Shown: positions 6,955 to 16,500 of the stretch, in pieces | Layout: each line of letters begins with the position of its first letter | Numbering within the stretch: position 1 is the first letter of the stretch | DNA from: a virus | Reading direction: 5' to 3' (one strand) | DNA: 29,180 nt | Virus record (IMG/VR): IMGVR_UViG_3300042691_036220 | Span: 1-29,180 of that record | Notes under the pieces: model-generated | Seen by the model: the letters and a program-made list of their open reading frames with translations, nothing else | The model's database searches: none | Told to the model about the DNA's origin: nothing | Position numbers and translations under genes: made by a program

Positions 6955-9900
6955 ATGACAAGCGAAACAGTTACCCAACGAATAATTGGGGAATCCCCGG
7001 AAATTGAGGCCTATAAGCTCAAGCTACTGGAAGAGGCCCAGAAGCTGGCTTTTACCCAAGGCGGAGGCCAGACGCTTGCCCAGCAACTGCCTGACTACCA
7101 GGTAGCAGGGTTTACTCCCGCACAGCAGACAGCTCTTAACGCAGCTAAAGCGCAGGGGGTTGGGGGCTATTCAAACTACATGGATGCTGCCAAGACGTCA
7201 TTGGTCAAGGGATACGACACCGCCGGTGCAGCCGCTGATGTCTTGCGCGGCGCGGACACCCGGGCGCAATTTACCGACGCTCAACGGGCCATGGGCCAAG
7301 CAGGTGGGGCCACGGCCAATATCGCCTCGGGCATCGGTCAAATCAATCAAGGCTTGGGGTATCTTGACACGGCCGCGCAGCGCGCCGCTGCATCCGACAC
7401 CACCGGTCAGTTTGGCGCGGCGCGTGCAGATGTGGCCTCGGGCCTCGGAGCGCTGGCCACGGGCCAGAACATGGCTGCCTTGTCCAGCCAGGCCAACTTG
7501 CAGCCTGCAACGTCTGCCATTTCCCAAGGCATCGGAGGCCTGACTCAAGCCCAGCAGATGGCGCTGGGTTCTGGCGCGGCGGATTTCAGAGGCTCTCAAG
7601 CGCTGATGCAGCAAGCTGCCGGGCAGCTTCAAGGTGCGCAGCCCAACTTTAACTACGCGGGCCAAGTAATCAACCAAGGCTTGGGCCAAGGCCAACAGGC
7701 TGTTGGCATGGCTGCTCAAGCTGCTCAACAGCCGGGGTTTATTGCACAAGACGTAGCGCTTGGTCAGGCCACACGTGCGGCCCAGCAGGCTGGCCCTTCT
7801 GACTTTAGGCCGGCAGTTAGCGGCCTTCAAAATGCAGGCCAGCAAGCCGCCCAAGCCTCTACCATGGCGCAGCAAGCTGCTCAACAGCCGGGTTTTGGCC
7901 AAGCTGTCAACCAAGGCCAAGAGGCTATTGCGATGGCGCAGCGGGCCGCCGCTCAACCAGGAATAAACCAAGGCATTGGCGCGCTTTATCAAGGTGCACA
8001 GCAGGCCGCCGGAAGCCGACTCGGAGCCGCCCCACAGGGGACAGCCGCGCAAATGGGGGCTGCCCAACAAGTTGGAGCGGCGCAGGTAGGAACGGGGAAT
8101 TTGCAAGCAGCGCAAACCGGTTTTAACCCCGCTTTATCTGCCTACCAAATGGGCCCTGCCCAGCAGGTTGCAGCGCAGCAGGCGAGTGCAGGAAACTTGC
8201 AAGCAGCGCAGACGGGTTTTAAGCCCGCCCTGTCTACCTATCAAATGGGTCCTGCCCAGCAGGTTGCAGCGCAGCAGGCGAGTGCAGGAAATTTGCAGGC
8301 GGCGCAGACGGGTTTTAGGCCCGACCTGTCGACCTATCAAATGGGCCCTGCCCAGCAAGTTGGAGCGCAGCAAGTTGGAATTGGCCAATTAAACGCCGCA
8401 CAGACCAGCTACGCCCCCAACGTGCAAGCGGCGCAAATGGGTCCTGCTCAACAGGTTGGAGCGCAACAAGTTGGAATTGGCCAATTAAACGCTGCACAGA
8501 CCAGCTACACCCCTAACGCGCAAGCTGCGCAAATGGGTCCTGCCCAGCAGGTAGCAACGGGGTCCATTACTGATACTGGGACCTTGCAGAACTACATGTC
8601 TCCGTACATGCAGGATGTAGTAAACCAACAGGTCCGAGAAGCTGAAAGAGCTGACAGTATTGCACGCCAGGGCCGGGCAGCACAGGCGGTTCGTTCTGGC
8701 GCTTTTGGAAGCGAGCGAGAGGGGGTTATGGAAGCCGAGGCCGCAAGAAACTTCAGCCAACTGCGCTCTAACATCGTAGGACAGGGCCTGCAACAGTCTT
8801 ACCAGCAGGCCCAGCAACAGTTTAACACTGAACAGCAGGCTCGACTAGCCGCACAACAAGCCAATCAACAAGCAGGTCTTGCTGTTGGGCAGCAGAATCT
8901 GGGCTCTCAGATGCAGGCCCAGCAAATAAACACTCAGGCGGGATTGCAAACCGCCCTTGCAAACTTAACCGCCGACCAGCAGGCTCGTGTTCAGCAAGAA
9001 GCCAACCGTCTGCAAGCCTCCGGGATGAACCAACAGGCGGCGTTGCAGTCCGCGATGTCAAACCAGCAGGCAGGGCTTACGGTTGGGCAGCAAAATTTGG
9101 GTTCTCAAATGCAGGCCCAACAGCTGAACACGCAGGCGGGGCTGCAAACCTCTCTTGCAAACTTGACTGCTGACCAGCAGGCTCGTGTTCAACAGGAATC
9201 CAACCGGCTGCAGGCTTCCGGGATGAACCAGCAGGCCGCTCTTCAAGCCGCGATGGCAAACCAACAAGCCGGCCTTTCTGTTGGGCAACAAAACTTAGGG
9301 GCCCAATTAGGAGTGCAGCAGCTCGGCACTGAAGCGCGCCTACAAGCCTCCCTTGCAAACTTGACTGCTGACCAGCAGGCTCGTGTCCAACAGTCGGCGA
9401 ATCAGTTGCAGGCTTCCGGGATGAACCAGCAGTCGGCCCTTCAAGCCGCGATAGCAAACCAACAAGCCGGCCTTTCTGTTGGACAGCAAAACCTTGGGGC
9501 TCAGTTGGGAGTGCAGCAGCTCGGCACTGAAGCGAGCCTACAAGCTGCTCTTGCAAACTTGACTGCTGACCAACAGGCTCGTGTTCAACAGTCGGCGAAT
9601 CAATTGCAGGCCTCCGGGATGAACCAACAAGCTGCTCTTCAAGCGGCAATGGCGAATCAGCAGGCGGGCCTTACTGTTGGGCAACAAAACTTGGGTGCTC
9701 AGTTGGGGGTTCAACAACTTGGTACGCAAACAAGGCTGCAAACCTCCCTTGCAAACCTGACTGCTGACCAGCAGGCGCGTATTCAACAAGAATCCAATCG
9801 ACTACAGGCCTCTGGGATGAACCAGCAGGCCGCTCTTCAAGCCGCGATGGCAAACCAGCAAGCGGGCCTTACTGTTGGACAGCAAAACCTTGGTGCTCAA

Positions 9901-11172
9901 CAGCAAACCTCTTTGGCCAACCAGGCAATGCAGGGACAGTATGGGCTTGCCAATCAACAGGCCGGGCTTCAGGCTTCAAATATGCTGCAACAAGCAGGCA
10001 TTGGGCAAATTAACGCCTCTGCCCAGCAGGCCGGATTTGGTCAGCAAGCGGCGCAGTTGGCGGCTCAACAGGCCGGCCTTCAAGGGCAGCTTGCTAGTCA
10101 ACAAGGCCAGTTGGGGCTTCAAGCGGCCCAACAGAGGTTTCAACAGGCCGGCTTTGACGCTCAAACTGCCATGCAAATGGCACAACTGCAACAAACGCAG
10201 ACCAGTCAGGCCGCGCAACAATCTCAGTTGATGCAAGGTATTGGCAGCATGTACGGACAATCGGCCCAAGCACAGGGCCAATTGGGTCAGCAAGCAGCGC
10301 AGTTGGCTGCGCAGCAAGGCCAGTTAGGACTGCAGGCCGGCTCACAGCTTGGATCGCTTGAGGCGCAACGGGCACAACTTGGGCAAGCAGGTGCGGGGCA
10401 GTTGGCCAGCATCGGGCAGCAAGTTGGCGCGCAAGCTGGGCAGCAGGCGCAACTAGGGCAAGCCGCGGCAGGCCTTTACGGCAACCTGGCGCAGAACCAA
10501 GTGGCCGCGGGCCAAGGCCTTGGGCAGTTGGGCGTGCAACAGGCGCAGTTGGGCCAAAGTGCCGCGGGCCAGTTCCTGCAGGCAGGGCAGCAGTATGGAA
10601 ACTTGGCGTCCCAAAGCGGCGCGTTGGCCGGCCAGCAGGCGTCGATCAACCAGAACATTGCCAACTTGATGATGCAGCAGAGCCAAGCGCGCAACCAAGC
10701 CGCTCAAACCGCAGCAGGCATTTATGGACAACAGGCGCAGCAGTACCAAGGCCTTGGCCAAGGCATCGGGCAGTTGGCGTCACAGCAGTTTGGTATTGGC
10801 CAACAGACCGCCCAGGGCTTGGGCCAAGTGGCGGGGCAGTTGGGTCAGCTTGGGGTGCAAGCAGGCGCTCTGGGCCAAACAGCACAGGCGCTGGGGCAAG
10901 GGGATATCAACTTCCTGTACAACACTGGGCAGGCGCAGCAAGCGTTCAACCAGCAAGCGCTGGACGCAGCTCGTGCCAACGAACTGCAGCAGGTCTATGC
11001 GCCGTACCAACAGGCCGCTTTCCTGTCCGACATCTACAAGGGCGCGCCGTCTACGCAGATGTCCACGGCGGTGGCCAGTCAACCAACGGCAAGCCCATTC
11101 CAACAGGCCGTGGGCATTGGCCTGGGGGGACTCGCCACTGCCGCTGGCGCGAAAAAAGCCGGTCTTTTCTAA
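6955..11172 (+). CDS. Giant Gln/Ala-rich repeat virion protein (1405 aa)
   Basis: The ATG immediately follows the previous TAA. Composition is extreme in Gln, Ala, Gly and Leu. Order: an N-terminal conserved region (IGESPEIEAYKLKLLEEAQK, then FTPAQQTALNAAKA); a Gln/Ala-rich stretch; five 32-residue repeats (residues 382-541); a non-repetitive core at about 543-625 (NYMSPYMQDVVNQQVREAER, GAFGSERE, ARNFSQLRSNIVGQG); five 66-residue repeats (637-966) with an 11-residue sub-period; a further Gln/Ala/Leu-rich helical region; and a distinctive C-terminus (YQQAAFLSDIYKGAPSTQ ... AGAKKAGLF). It is probably a long helical or coiled-coil internal or tail-associated virion protein. A length-determining role is possible but unproven. 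Confidence 0.7.
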   Translation: MTSETVTQRIIGESPEIEAYKLKLLEEAQKLAFTQGGGQTLAQQLPDYQVAGFTPAQQTALNAAKAQGVGGYSNYMDAAKTSLVKGYDTAGAAADVLRGADTRAQFTDAQRAMGQAGGATANIASGIGQINQGLGYLDTAAQRAAASDTTGQFGAARADVASGLGALATGQNMAALSSQANLQPATSAISQGIGGLTQAQQMALGSGAADFRGSQALMQQAAGQLQGAQPNFNYAGQVINQGLGQGQQAVGMAAQAAQQPGFIAQDVALGQATRAAQQAGPSDFRPAVSGLQNAGQQAAQASTMAQQAAQQPGFGQAVNQGQEAIAMAQRAAAQPGINQGIGALYQGAQQAAGSRLGAAPQGTAAQMGAAQQVGAAQVGTGNLQAAQTGFNPALSAYQMGPAQQVAAQQASAGNLQAAQTGFKPALSTYQMGPAQQVAAQQASAGNLQAAQTGFRPDLSTYQMGPAQQVGAQQVGIGQLNAAQTSYAPNVQAAQMGPAQQVGAQQVGIGQLNAAQTSYTPNAQAAQMGPAQQVATGSITDTGTLQNYMSPYMQDVVNQQVREAERADSIARQGRAAQAVRSGAFGSEREGVMEAEAARNFSQLRSNIVGQGLQQSYQQAQQQFNTEQQARLAAQQANQQAGLAVGQQNLGSQMQAQQINTQAGLQTALANLTADQQARVQQEANRLQASGMNQQAALQSAMSNQQAGLTVGQQNLGSQMQAQQLNTQAGLQTSLANLTADQQARVQQESNRLQASGMNQQAALQAAMANQQAGLSVGQQNLGAQLGVQQLGTEARLQASLANLTADQQARVQQSANQLQASGMNQQSALQAAIANQQAGLSVGQQNLGAQLGVQQLGTEASLQAALANLTADQQARVQQSANQLQASGMNQQAALQAAMANQQAGLTVGQQNLGAQLGVQQLGTQTRLQTSLANLTADQQARIQQESNRLQASGMNQQAALQAAMANQQAGLTVGQQNLGAQQQTSLANQAMQGQYGLANQQAGLQASNMLQQAGIGQINASAQQAGFGQQAAQLAAQQAGLQGQLASQQGQLGLQAAQQRFQQAGFDAQTAMQMAQLQQTQTSQAAQQSQLMQGIGSMYGQSAQAQGQLGQQAAQLAAQQGQLGLQAGSQLGSLEAQRAQLGQAGAGQLASIGQQVGAQAGQQAQLGQAAAGLYGNLAQNQVAAGQGLGQLGVQQAQLGQSAAGQFLQAGQQYGNLASQSGALAGQQASINQNIANLMMQQSQARNQAAQTAAGIYGQQAQQYQGLGQGIGQLASQQFGIGQQTAQGLGQVAGQLGQLGVQAGALGQTAQALGQGDINFLYNTGQAQQAFNQQALDAARANELQQVYAPYQQAAFLSDIYKGAPSTQMSTAVASQPTASPFQQAVGIGLGGLATAAGAKKAGLF
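8098..8577 (+). repeat. Tandem 96-bp (32-residue) repeat array, five copies
   Basis: Copies start at 8098, 8194, 8290, 8386 and 8482, exactly 96 bases apart and in frame. Each encodes a unit of the pattern NLQAAQTGF-x-P...YQMGPAQQV. The first three copies are nearly identical to each other, and copies four and five form a second close pair (QLNAAQTSY). A degenerate partial unit precedes the array near 8045-8097. This grouping implies recent duplication or gene conversion. Confidence 0.9.
8863..9897 (+). repeat. Tandem 198-bp (66-residue) repeat array, five full copies plus a partial sixth
   Basis: Units start at 8863, 9061, 9259, 9457, 9655 and 9853, exactly 198 bases apart. Each encodes NQQAGL-x-VGQQNLG..., then ANLTADQQAR-x-QQ..., then LQASGMNQQ-x-ALQ-x-A. 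The sixth copy diverges after about 45 bases. Units three to five share a LGVQQLGT variant; units one and two share a QMQAQQ-x-NTQ variant. Each 66-residue unit divides into six 11-residue blocks. Confidence 0.92.
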
Positions 11173-11181
11173 GAGGTCAAT

Positions 11182-13518
11182 ATGAGCAAAAAGATGATGC
11201 GCGAAGACGACGACATCGAGAACATGGGGATCATGCAAGGATTCATGGACTCCATGGGTGATGAGGGCGACGACGAAGACGAGGGTGAAGACCCCGAAAT
11301 GATGATGGAGCGTCGCCCCAACTCTCCTGAAATTTTGATGAACAACCTGCGGGGCGATATGCGCTCTATTGACGCTCGTCGTGACGAGTTGGCCGATCTT
11401 GTGGGCTACCAAGCTGCCACTGAGACGCCCGAGCAGGTGCTGGCAATGCTGCAGCCGATTCTGGCGCAGCAGGGCGGCGGCGGGATTGGCGCGCTTCCCC
11501 AATCACAAGACATGGCCCAAGGGCCGCAACCCCCGATGATGGGTGGCGCTCCTGGTATGCCCCCTCCTGGCATGCCCCCAATGCCTCCTGGCGCAGGCGC
11601 GCCTCCTTCCGACCAGGGCGGTATTGCCGCTTTGATGGCGGGGATGGGTGGCGGTGCACCTCCTGGGCCACCGGGCGCTCCTCCTGGAATGCCCCCTGGA
11701 ATGCCCCCTGGAATGCCCCCTGGAATGCCCCCAACCGACATGCCTCCAATAGCCATGGCGCGCGGCGGGTACGTTCAAAATTTTCAACGAGGGTCTAACC
11801 CGGCGGGTGTGACCTCTACGACAGAAGACGACAGCGAGTCCAACGAGGAGTTGCTGGCGTACCCGCCTGAGTTGGTTGCACTGGCTAAAGCCCAGATGCA
11901 AAGCCTGTTGGGCCAAAGACCAGCAGCCGTGCCAACACTTGCAGCAGGCATGAAGACCCGTTTGCCCGAGTATCAAGCCTTGCTTGGCGCTGACAAGGGC
12001 CGTGGCAACGCAGAAGCACAGCTCTTGTTTGAACTGGGCCAACGGGCCTTTAATTTTGGGGCCAACACGGACGACCAAGGTCGGCCATTGCAGGGCGGAT
12101 TCTTTGGCCGACTGGCCGGCGCTGCAAAGTCGCTGCCGGGGGCCATTGGCAAACACGTCGAAGCCATGAACAACATCGACCTGAAGCTCAAGTCGCTGGC
12201 ATTGCAGGCGGCTGAGCAGGACCAGGACCAAGTCGTAGCGCAGAACACCAAGTTGCTGGACACCAAATCCCGCGTCTTTAGCGATATCTTAAAAGCCAGC
12301 GCCAAGGCTGAGGCTGCCAAAATGAAGGGTGTTGGCACCAGTATTTTTGGAAAAGGCGACTGGCAGTGGAACGTGGTCAACATGCCAGGCCTCATAGAAA
12401 GTTACGCTGCGGGTACAACAACGCCAGCAGAAGACAAGCTCGTCTCATCGGCCATTACCGTGTTCAAGACCCCTCGTTTTGAGACCCGGTTTGACCCAGT
12501 AACACGTGAACCGTATACCGTGCAGATGCCGGTCGTGTTGCCCGACTTTGTAAAGCAGGCAGAAGCTGCCAGGATGAAGATTGGAAAGCCCGTCGCAGCT
12601 ACCCCTGCTTTGGTGCCGGCAGGCAACCCTGCTCAGGTTGAGGCCTCCGCCAGCCAAAGTGCGCCAGCCGCTGCTCCTCCATCGGTGGGCGCTGCATTTC
12701 CCTCGGCGGTTGCTGAACCCTCCCCGCTGGTCGCTGGACCCTCCCCGCTGGTCGCTGGACCTCTATTACCTTTAAGCGAACCTCCTAATTTCGTGCTCGC
12801 AGCTCCAATGCCCCCACCGCCGGCTTCTGCGGCAGCTCCGGCTCCTGCGGCAACTCCGGCTCCTGCGGCAGCTCCGGCTCCTGCGGCAACTCCGGCTCCT
12901 GCGGCAGCTCCGGCTCCTGCGGCAACTCCGGCTCCTGCGGCAGCTCCGGCTCCTGCGGCAGCTTCAACTCTTAGGGCCGCACCGACTCCTGCTGCCGCAC
13001 CGCAAAAGCTGTCTCTGTGGAGTGACCGCTTTAAAATTGCGGGGCCTATAGCCTCCGCCATTAGCGCGTTTTCAAGCATTCCAGGTCTTGGGGACCCTGC
13101 CGCAGCCATTACCTTAGCGCGTAAAAAAGCGGAGTTGGATGCTGAACGCTTGATTGAAGCCATGCTCAAAAGCACACAAGGCAGTGTTCGGGAACAGGAG
13201 CGTCTTGCAGGTGTTTACGACATTCGTCCTTCCGGCTTCACGGACCCGGATGTTTACGGCACGCGCTTGATTGTCCTTGGTATGTCCCTTCAGTCAGGCA
13301 TTAAAGAGTTTGATGCACAGGGCGCGGACAATTCCGGGTTGGCTCCAGAGGCCAAGAGCAGGGCGCGTACAAAGGCCATGGAGTACAAGAAGTTTTATTC
13401 CGAGCTAGGGCTCCCGCCCCCGGTGTATTCCGAGGCAGAATATAGAAAATATCCCCCCGGCACAGAAGTACTGTGGCAGGGCAAAACGCCCGCTAAAGTG
13501 TCCGCTCGTTCCAAATAA
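11182..13518 (+). CDS. Low-complexity virion-associated protein (778 aa)
   Basis: Start supported by AAGAGGT before the ATG. The first 40 residues are strongly acidic and Met-rich. A Pro/Gly/Met region (about 115-188) holds repeated PPGM tetrapeptides, followed by MARGGYVQNFQRG, a motif echoed in the 627-residue neighbour. Residues about 225-470 are a more ordinary globular region (YPPELVALAKAQMQSLLG, LLFELGQRAFNFG, MNNIDLKLKSLALQA). A Pro/Ala linker (about 480-610) with seven short repeats follows, then a helical C-terminal domain (IASAISAFSSIPGLGDPAAA onward). It is probably an internal or ejected structural protein. No catalytic residues are recognised. Confidence 0.65.
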   Translation: MSKKMMREDDDIENMGIMQGFMDSMGDEGDDEDEGEDPEMMMERRPNSPEILMNNLRGDMRSIDARRDELADLVGYQAATETPEQVLAMLQPILAQQGGGGIGALPQSQDMAQGPQPPMMGGAPGMPPPGMPPMPPGAGAPPSDQGGIAALMAGMGGGAPPGPPGAPPGMPPGMPPGMPPGMPPTDMPPIAMARGGYVQNFQRGSNPAGVTSTTEDDSESNEELLAYPPELVALAKAQMQSLLGQRPAAVPTLAAGMKTRLPEYQALLGADKGRGNAEAQLLFELGQRAFNFGANTDDQGRPLQGGFFGRLAGAAKSLPGAIGKHVEAMNNIDLKLKSLALQAAEQDQDQVVAQNTKLLDTKSRVFSDILKASAKAEAAKMKGVGTSIFGKGDWQWNVVNMPGLIESYAAGTTTPAEDKLVSSAITVFKTPRFETRFDPVTREPYTVQMPVVLPDFVKQAEAARMKIGKPVAATPALVPAGNPAQVEASASQSAPAAAPPSVGAAFPSAVAEPSPLVAGPSPLVAGPLLPLSEPPNFVLAAPMPPPPASAAAPAPAATPAPAAAPAPAATPAPAAAPAPAATPAPAAAPAPAAASTLRAAPTPAAAPQKLSLWSDRFKIAGPIASAISAFSSIPGLGDPAAAITLARKKAELDAERLIEAMLKSTQGSVREQERLAGVYDIRPSGFTDPDVYGTRLIVLGMSLQSGIKEFDAQGADNSGLAPEAKSRARTKAMEYKKFYSELGLPPPVYSEAEYRKYPPGTEVLWQGKTPAKVSARSK
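11683..11735 (+). repeat. Short tandem 12-bp repeat encoding PPGM
   Basis: Four consecutive near-identical 12-base units (consensus CCTGGAATGCCC) encode Pro-Gly-Met-Pro. The surrounding 150 bases contain further degenerate Pro/Gly/Met units, so the segment is a likely slippage hotspot inside the 778-residue protein gene. Confidence 0.8.
12829..12963 (+). repeat. Tandem 18-bp repeat encoding a Pro/Ala linker
   Basis: About seven units of the pattern GCAGCTCCGGCTCCTGCG and GCAACTCCGGCTCCTGCG alternate, so the higher-order period is 36 bases. They encode AAPAPA/ATPAPA and form a flexible linker between the globular middle and the helical C-terminus. Just upstream (about 12718-12765) is a separate twofold 21-base repeat encoding SPLVAGP. 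Confidence 0.85.
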
Positions 13519-13527
13519 GGCAGAAGC

Positions 13528-16500
13528 ATGGCAGACCCAAAAGACAAGATTACCTCCGATTCGGGTCTTCCACCGGGGCTTGAGCCTATTGGGGGCGCGC
13601 CAAGTACGCGCATCTTCTCTGAGCCTTTTAAGGACACCTCCGGAGCCGAGGCGCTTCCAGTAGGCCTTGAGGCTTCACGCCCGACTCTTGGCCAACGGGC
13701 CGAGGAGGCGGCTATTGGAGCCGCCCAGGGCGTGGCCCGTGATACGCCGGTCGCGTTCGGGGCAATTACAGGCCTGCGTTTGGGCATGCCCGCTGCTGCC
13801 GCGGCGGCCCCCTTTATAGGACCCGCTGCCGGGGCCATTCCCTTGGTCACCACCGCCCTTGGCGCGGGCGCGGGCATGTTGTTTGGCAATGAGCTTGAGC
13901 GCTGGTTCCCCGCCGTTGAACGCGAGGACCTGGTGCCTTACCGCGAAGGCGGCAAGACGTTTGGTTCTTCAATTTCCACGGCCCCCGCAGCATTTGGCTT
14001 GCCCATGATGACGGGCAACCGTGTGTCCAAGTTTATCTCCGCCTTTGGTGAAGCGGCACGGCGCAGCCCGGGTGCTTTTATGGCCACTGAGGCCGTCACT
14101 GCGGGGACGATGGGCGTGGCGGGCGGCGGGGCAGAGTCTTTTTTCCCTGGCCAAGCAGGTGTCCGCTTTGGGGCAGAGCTGTCGGCAGGCCTACTGACCC
14201 CTACCAAGTTGCTTTTTCAAGGCGTGGGCATGGCCAAGGACGGCTTGAAGTCTATAAAGTCAAGCACTGCCAACCGGCCTAACTCGTTGGAATTGAAATC
14301 TGCCAACATCCTGCTTGATGCCCTGGACAAAGCTGGGGAGGACCCTGTTGCACTGGCCAGGGCCCTGCGCCAGCAGTTGCCTGGCACGGTGCCCACCCCT
14401 ACAGCTGGACAAAAGACGGGCAGTAAGGCCCTGATGGATTTGGAAAGCTCTCTTGGAGAACACCACGCTCAGTTTGGGGGGGAGACCAAACAGCAGGCCC
14501 TTAACTCTATGCGGGCCTACCAGGCGCTCATCGACAACCTGCAGAAGGTAGGCAATCCCGAATCGTTGAGGATTGCTGCGCAGTTGCGACAGAAGAACTT
14601 TGACAACATGCTCAGTACGCGCCTGTCTGCGGCAGATGCCTCGGCCGCGCAAAAGATTGCTGCGATCAGCAAAGACACCCCACAGGCGCGCGCGGCGATC
14701 GGCGACATTGTCAAAACTGAGACCGAGCTGGCTTTGCGCCAAGCCCGCGACTATGAAAGCGAGTTGTGGACCGCTGCGATTGGCGACATGACAGCGCCTG
14801 TGGCTTCTGTCCGGCAACAGAAGGTTGCTATGGAGGGTATTGAGGCCCAACGCATCTTTGATCGCACTGGCAAATGGCCAATGGTCACGATTACCAGTCA
14901 AGTGCTCAAGGCTCCCGTTATCAAGCCCCAGGCTACGGTTGATGCCTTTTTGAACCGCGCTGCCGGCGTGGGGGAGGCGTTGTACGACGATGCCATTCCC
15001 TCTCCTGTGCGCAAGATCATGGAGTCGCTGCGCGTGGACAAAGACGCTGTGCAGAACTTTAAGGCGGGCAAGGCGACGCAAGAGTACTTGGACACCCAGC
15101 AGGTGCCCTATGGCTTTAAGCCCACCCCCGGCGAGATTGGGGTCGACGAGTTGGTGAACTACCGCTCTACGCTGCTGAAGATGGCGCGTGAAGCTGCCGG
15201 CAAGGGCGACGTCAACAACGCCGACTTTTACGGGTCCTTGGCCGAGGGCATGCTCAAGGATTTGAACAGCCTGGACAACCCCATCTTTGCCCAGGCCCGT
15301 CAGTACTCCCAGGCATTGAACGACGTATTCACCCGCACGTTTGCCAAGACCGCGTCCATTACCGGGGACACCACTCGTGCCGGCGCAGAGCGCTTGGCTC
15401 CAGAGTTGCTTGTGACTCGTGCTTTTGGCGCTAATGCCGACGTGACGTCGCTGCGCATGGAGCAGATTGAAGACGCCGTAAAGTTTGGCCGCACCCAGTA
15501 CGACCAAGCAGTAGCGCAGTTTGGCAAGAACAGCCAGCAGGCCAAGAACCTCAAGCCCATGGCCGAGCTGTCCGACATACAAGTGGTGTCAATCCAGGAC
15601 GCACAAAACCGGGTGCTGCGCCTGCTTGCAAATGAAGCGGTGACCACGGTTTACGACCAGGCCAAGGGCGCGTATGTTCAAAAGCTAAATTTTGCCAAGC
15701 TCACAAAGTTTTCGCAGGACAACGCACCGATGCTTGAGAAATTGGGCATCATGGACGACCTGCGAGATGCTGCGCATGCCAGCAATTTGCTCACGCAAGT
15801 GACCAACCAAAACAGCGCCCTCAACAAGGCGGTGAAGAACCAAACGGCGTTTGCTCAGGTGCTGTCGGTGGAGAACCCCGCCCGCGCGCTGGCAGACGCC
15901 TTGAACAGCAAATTCCCCGTCAAGAATATCACCAACATCGCCAAGCTGGCCAAGGCCGGCGGCAGTGATGCCACTGACGGCATGAAGTCTTCTTTGTACG
16001 ACTATGCCTATACCCGGGCGGGCGGCAATTCGGGAAAATTCAACATCCAGGCCTATGAAGACGCGCTCTTCAAGCCTATTGCGCAGAACCAGCCGTCCCT
16101 GATAAACATTATGCGGGCGGGCGGGCTGATGACCTTGACAGAAGTCAAAGACCTGCGGCGTTTGATCAACCCCATGGTGCAGATTGAAACCGCTGTAAAA
16201 AACAACGTCCCGATGGATGACATAATTCAGGGCGCTGACGTTGTAACTGAGCTGACGCTTAGATCAGCTGGCGCAAACATGGGCGCTGCCATCAGTAAAG
16301 GCATTGGGGGCTCCTCAAATAGTTTGATCGCCGCCCAAGCGGGCTCTAAGGCCTTACGTCAAATCTTTGACCAGTTGCCCAACAATACTGTGCGTCAAAT
16401 CTTGGAGAACGCGGTCAAGGACCCACAAGCTATGGCCCTGCTTTTAGAAAAAGGCCGCACGCAAAAACAACAGATCAACATTGCCAACCGCCTGCTCGAC

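Noticed and set aside
7198-8115. Minus-strand frame of 305 codons within the giant repeat gene
   Set aside because: Leu/Arg/Ser-rich translation is the mirror of Gln/Ala/Gly codons on the plus strand. No ribosome binding site or family similarity.
8098-9897. Regularly spaced repeats that could be mistaken for a CRISPR array
   Set aside because: Units are contiguous, imperfect, in frame with an open reading frame, and there are no unique spacers or cas genes.
14260-15582. Long open frame of 440 codons on the minus strand inside the 1138-residue virion gene
   Set aside because: It is exactly antisense to well-structured plus-strand coding sequence, has no recognisable domain or start context, and long antisense frames are expected opposite GC-rich codons.
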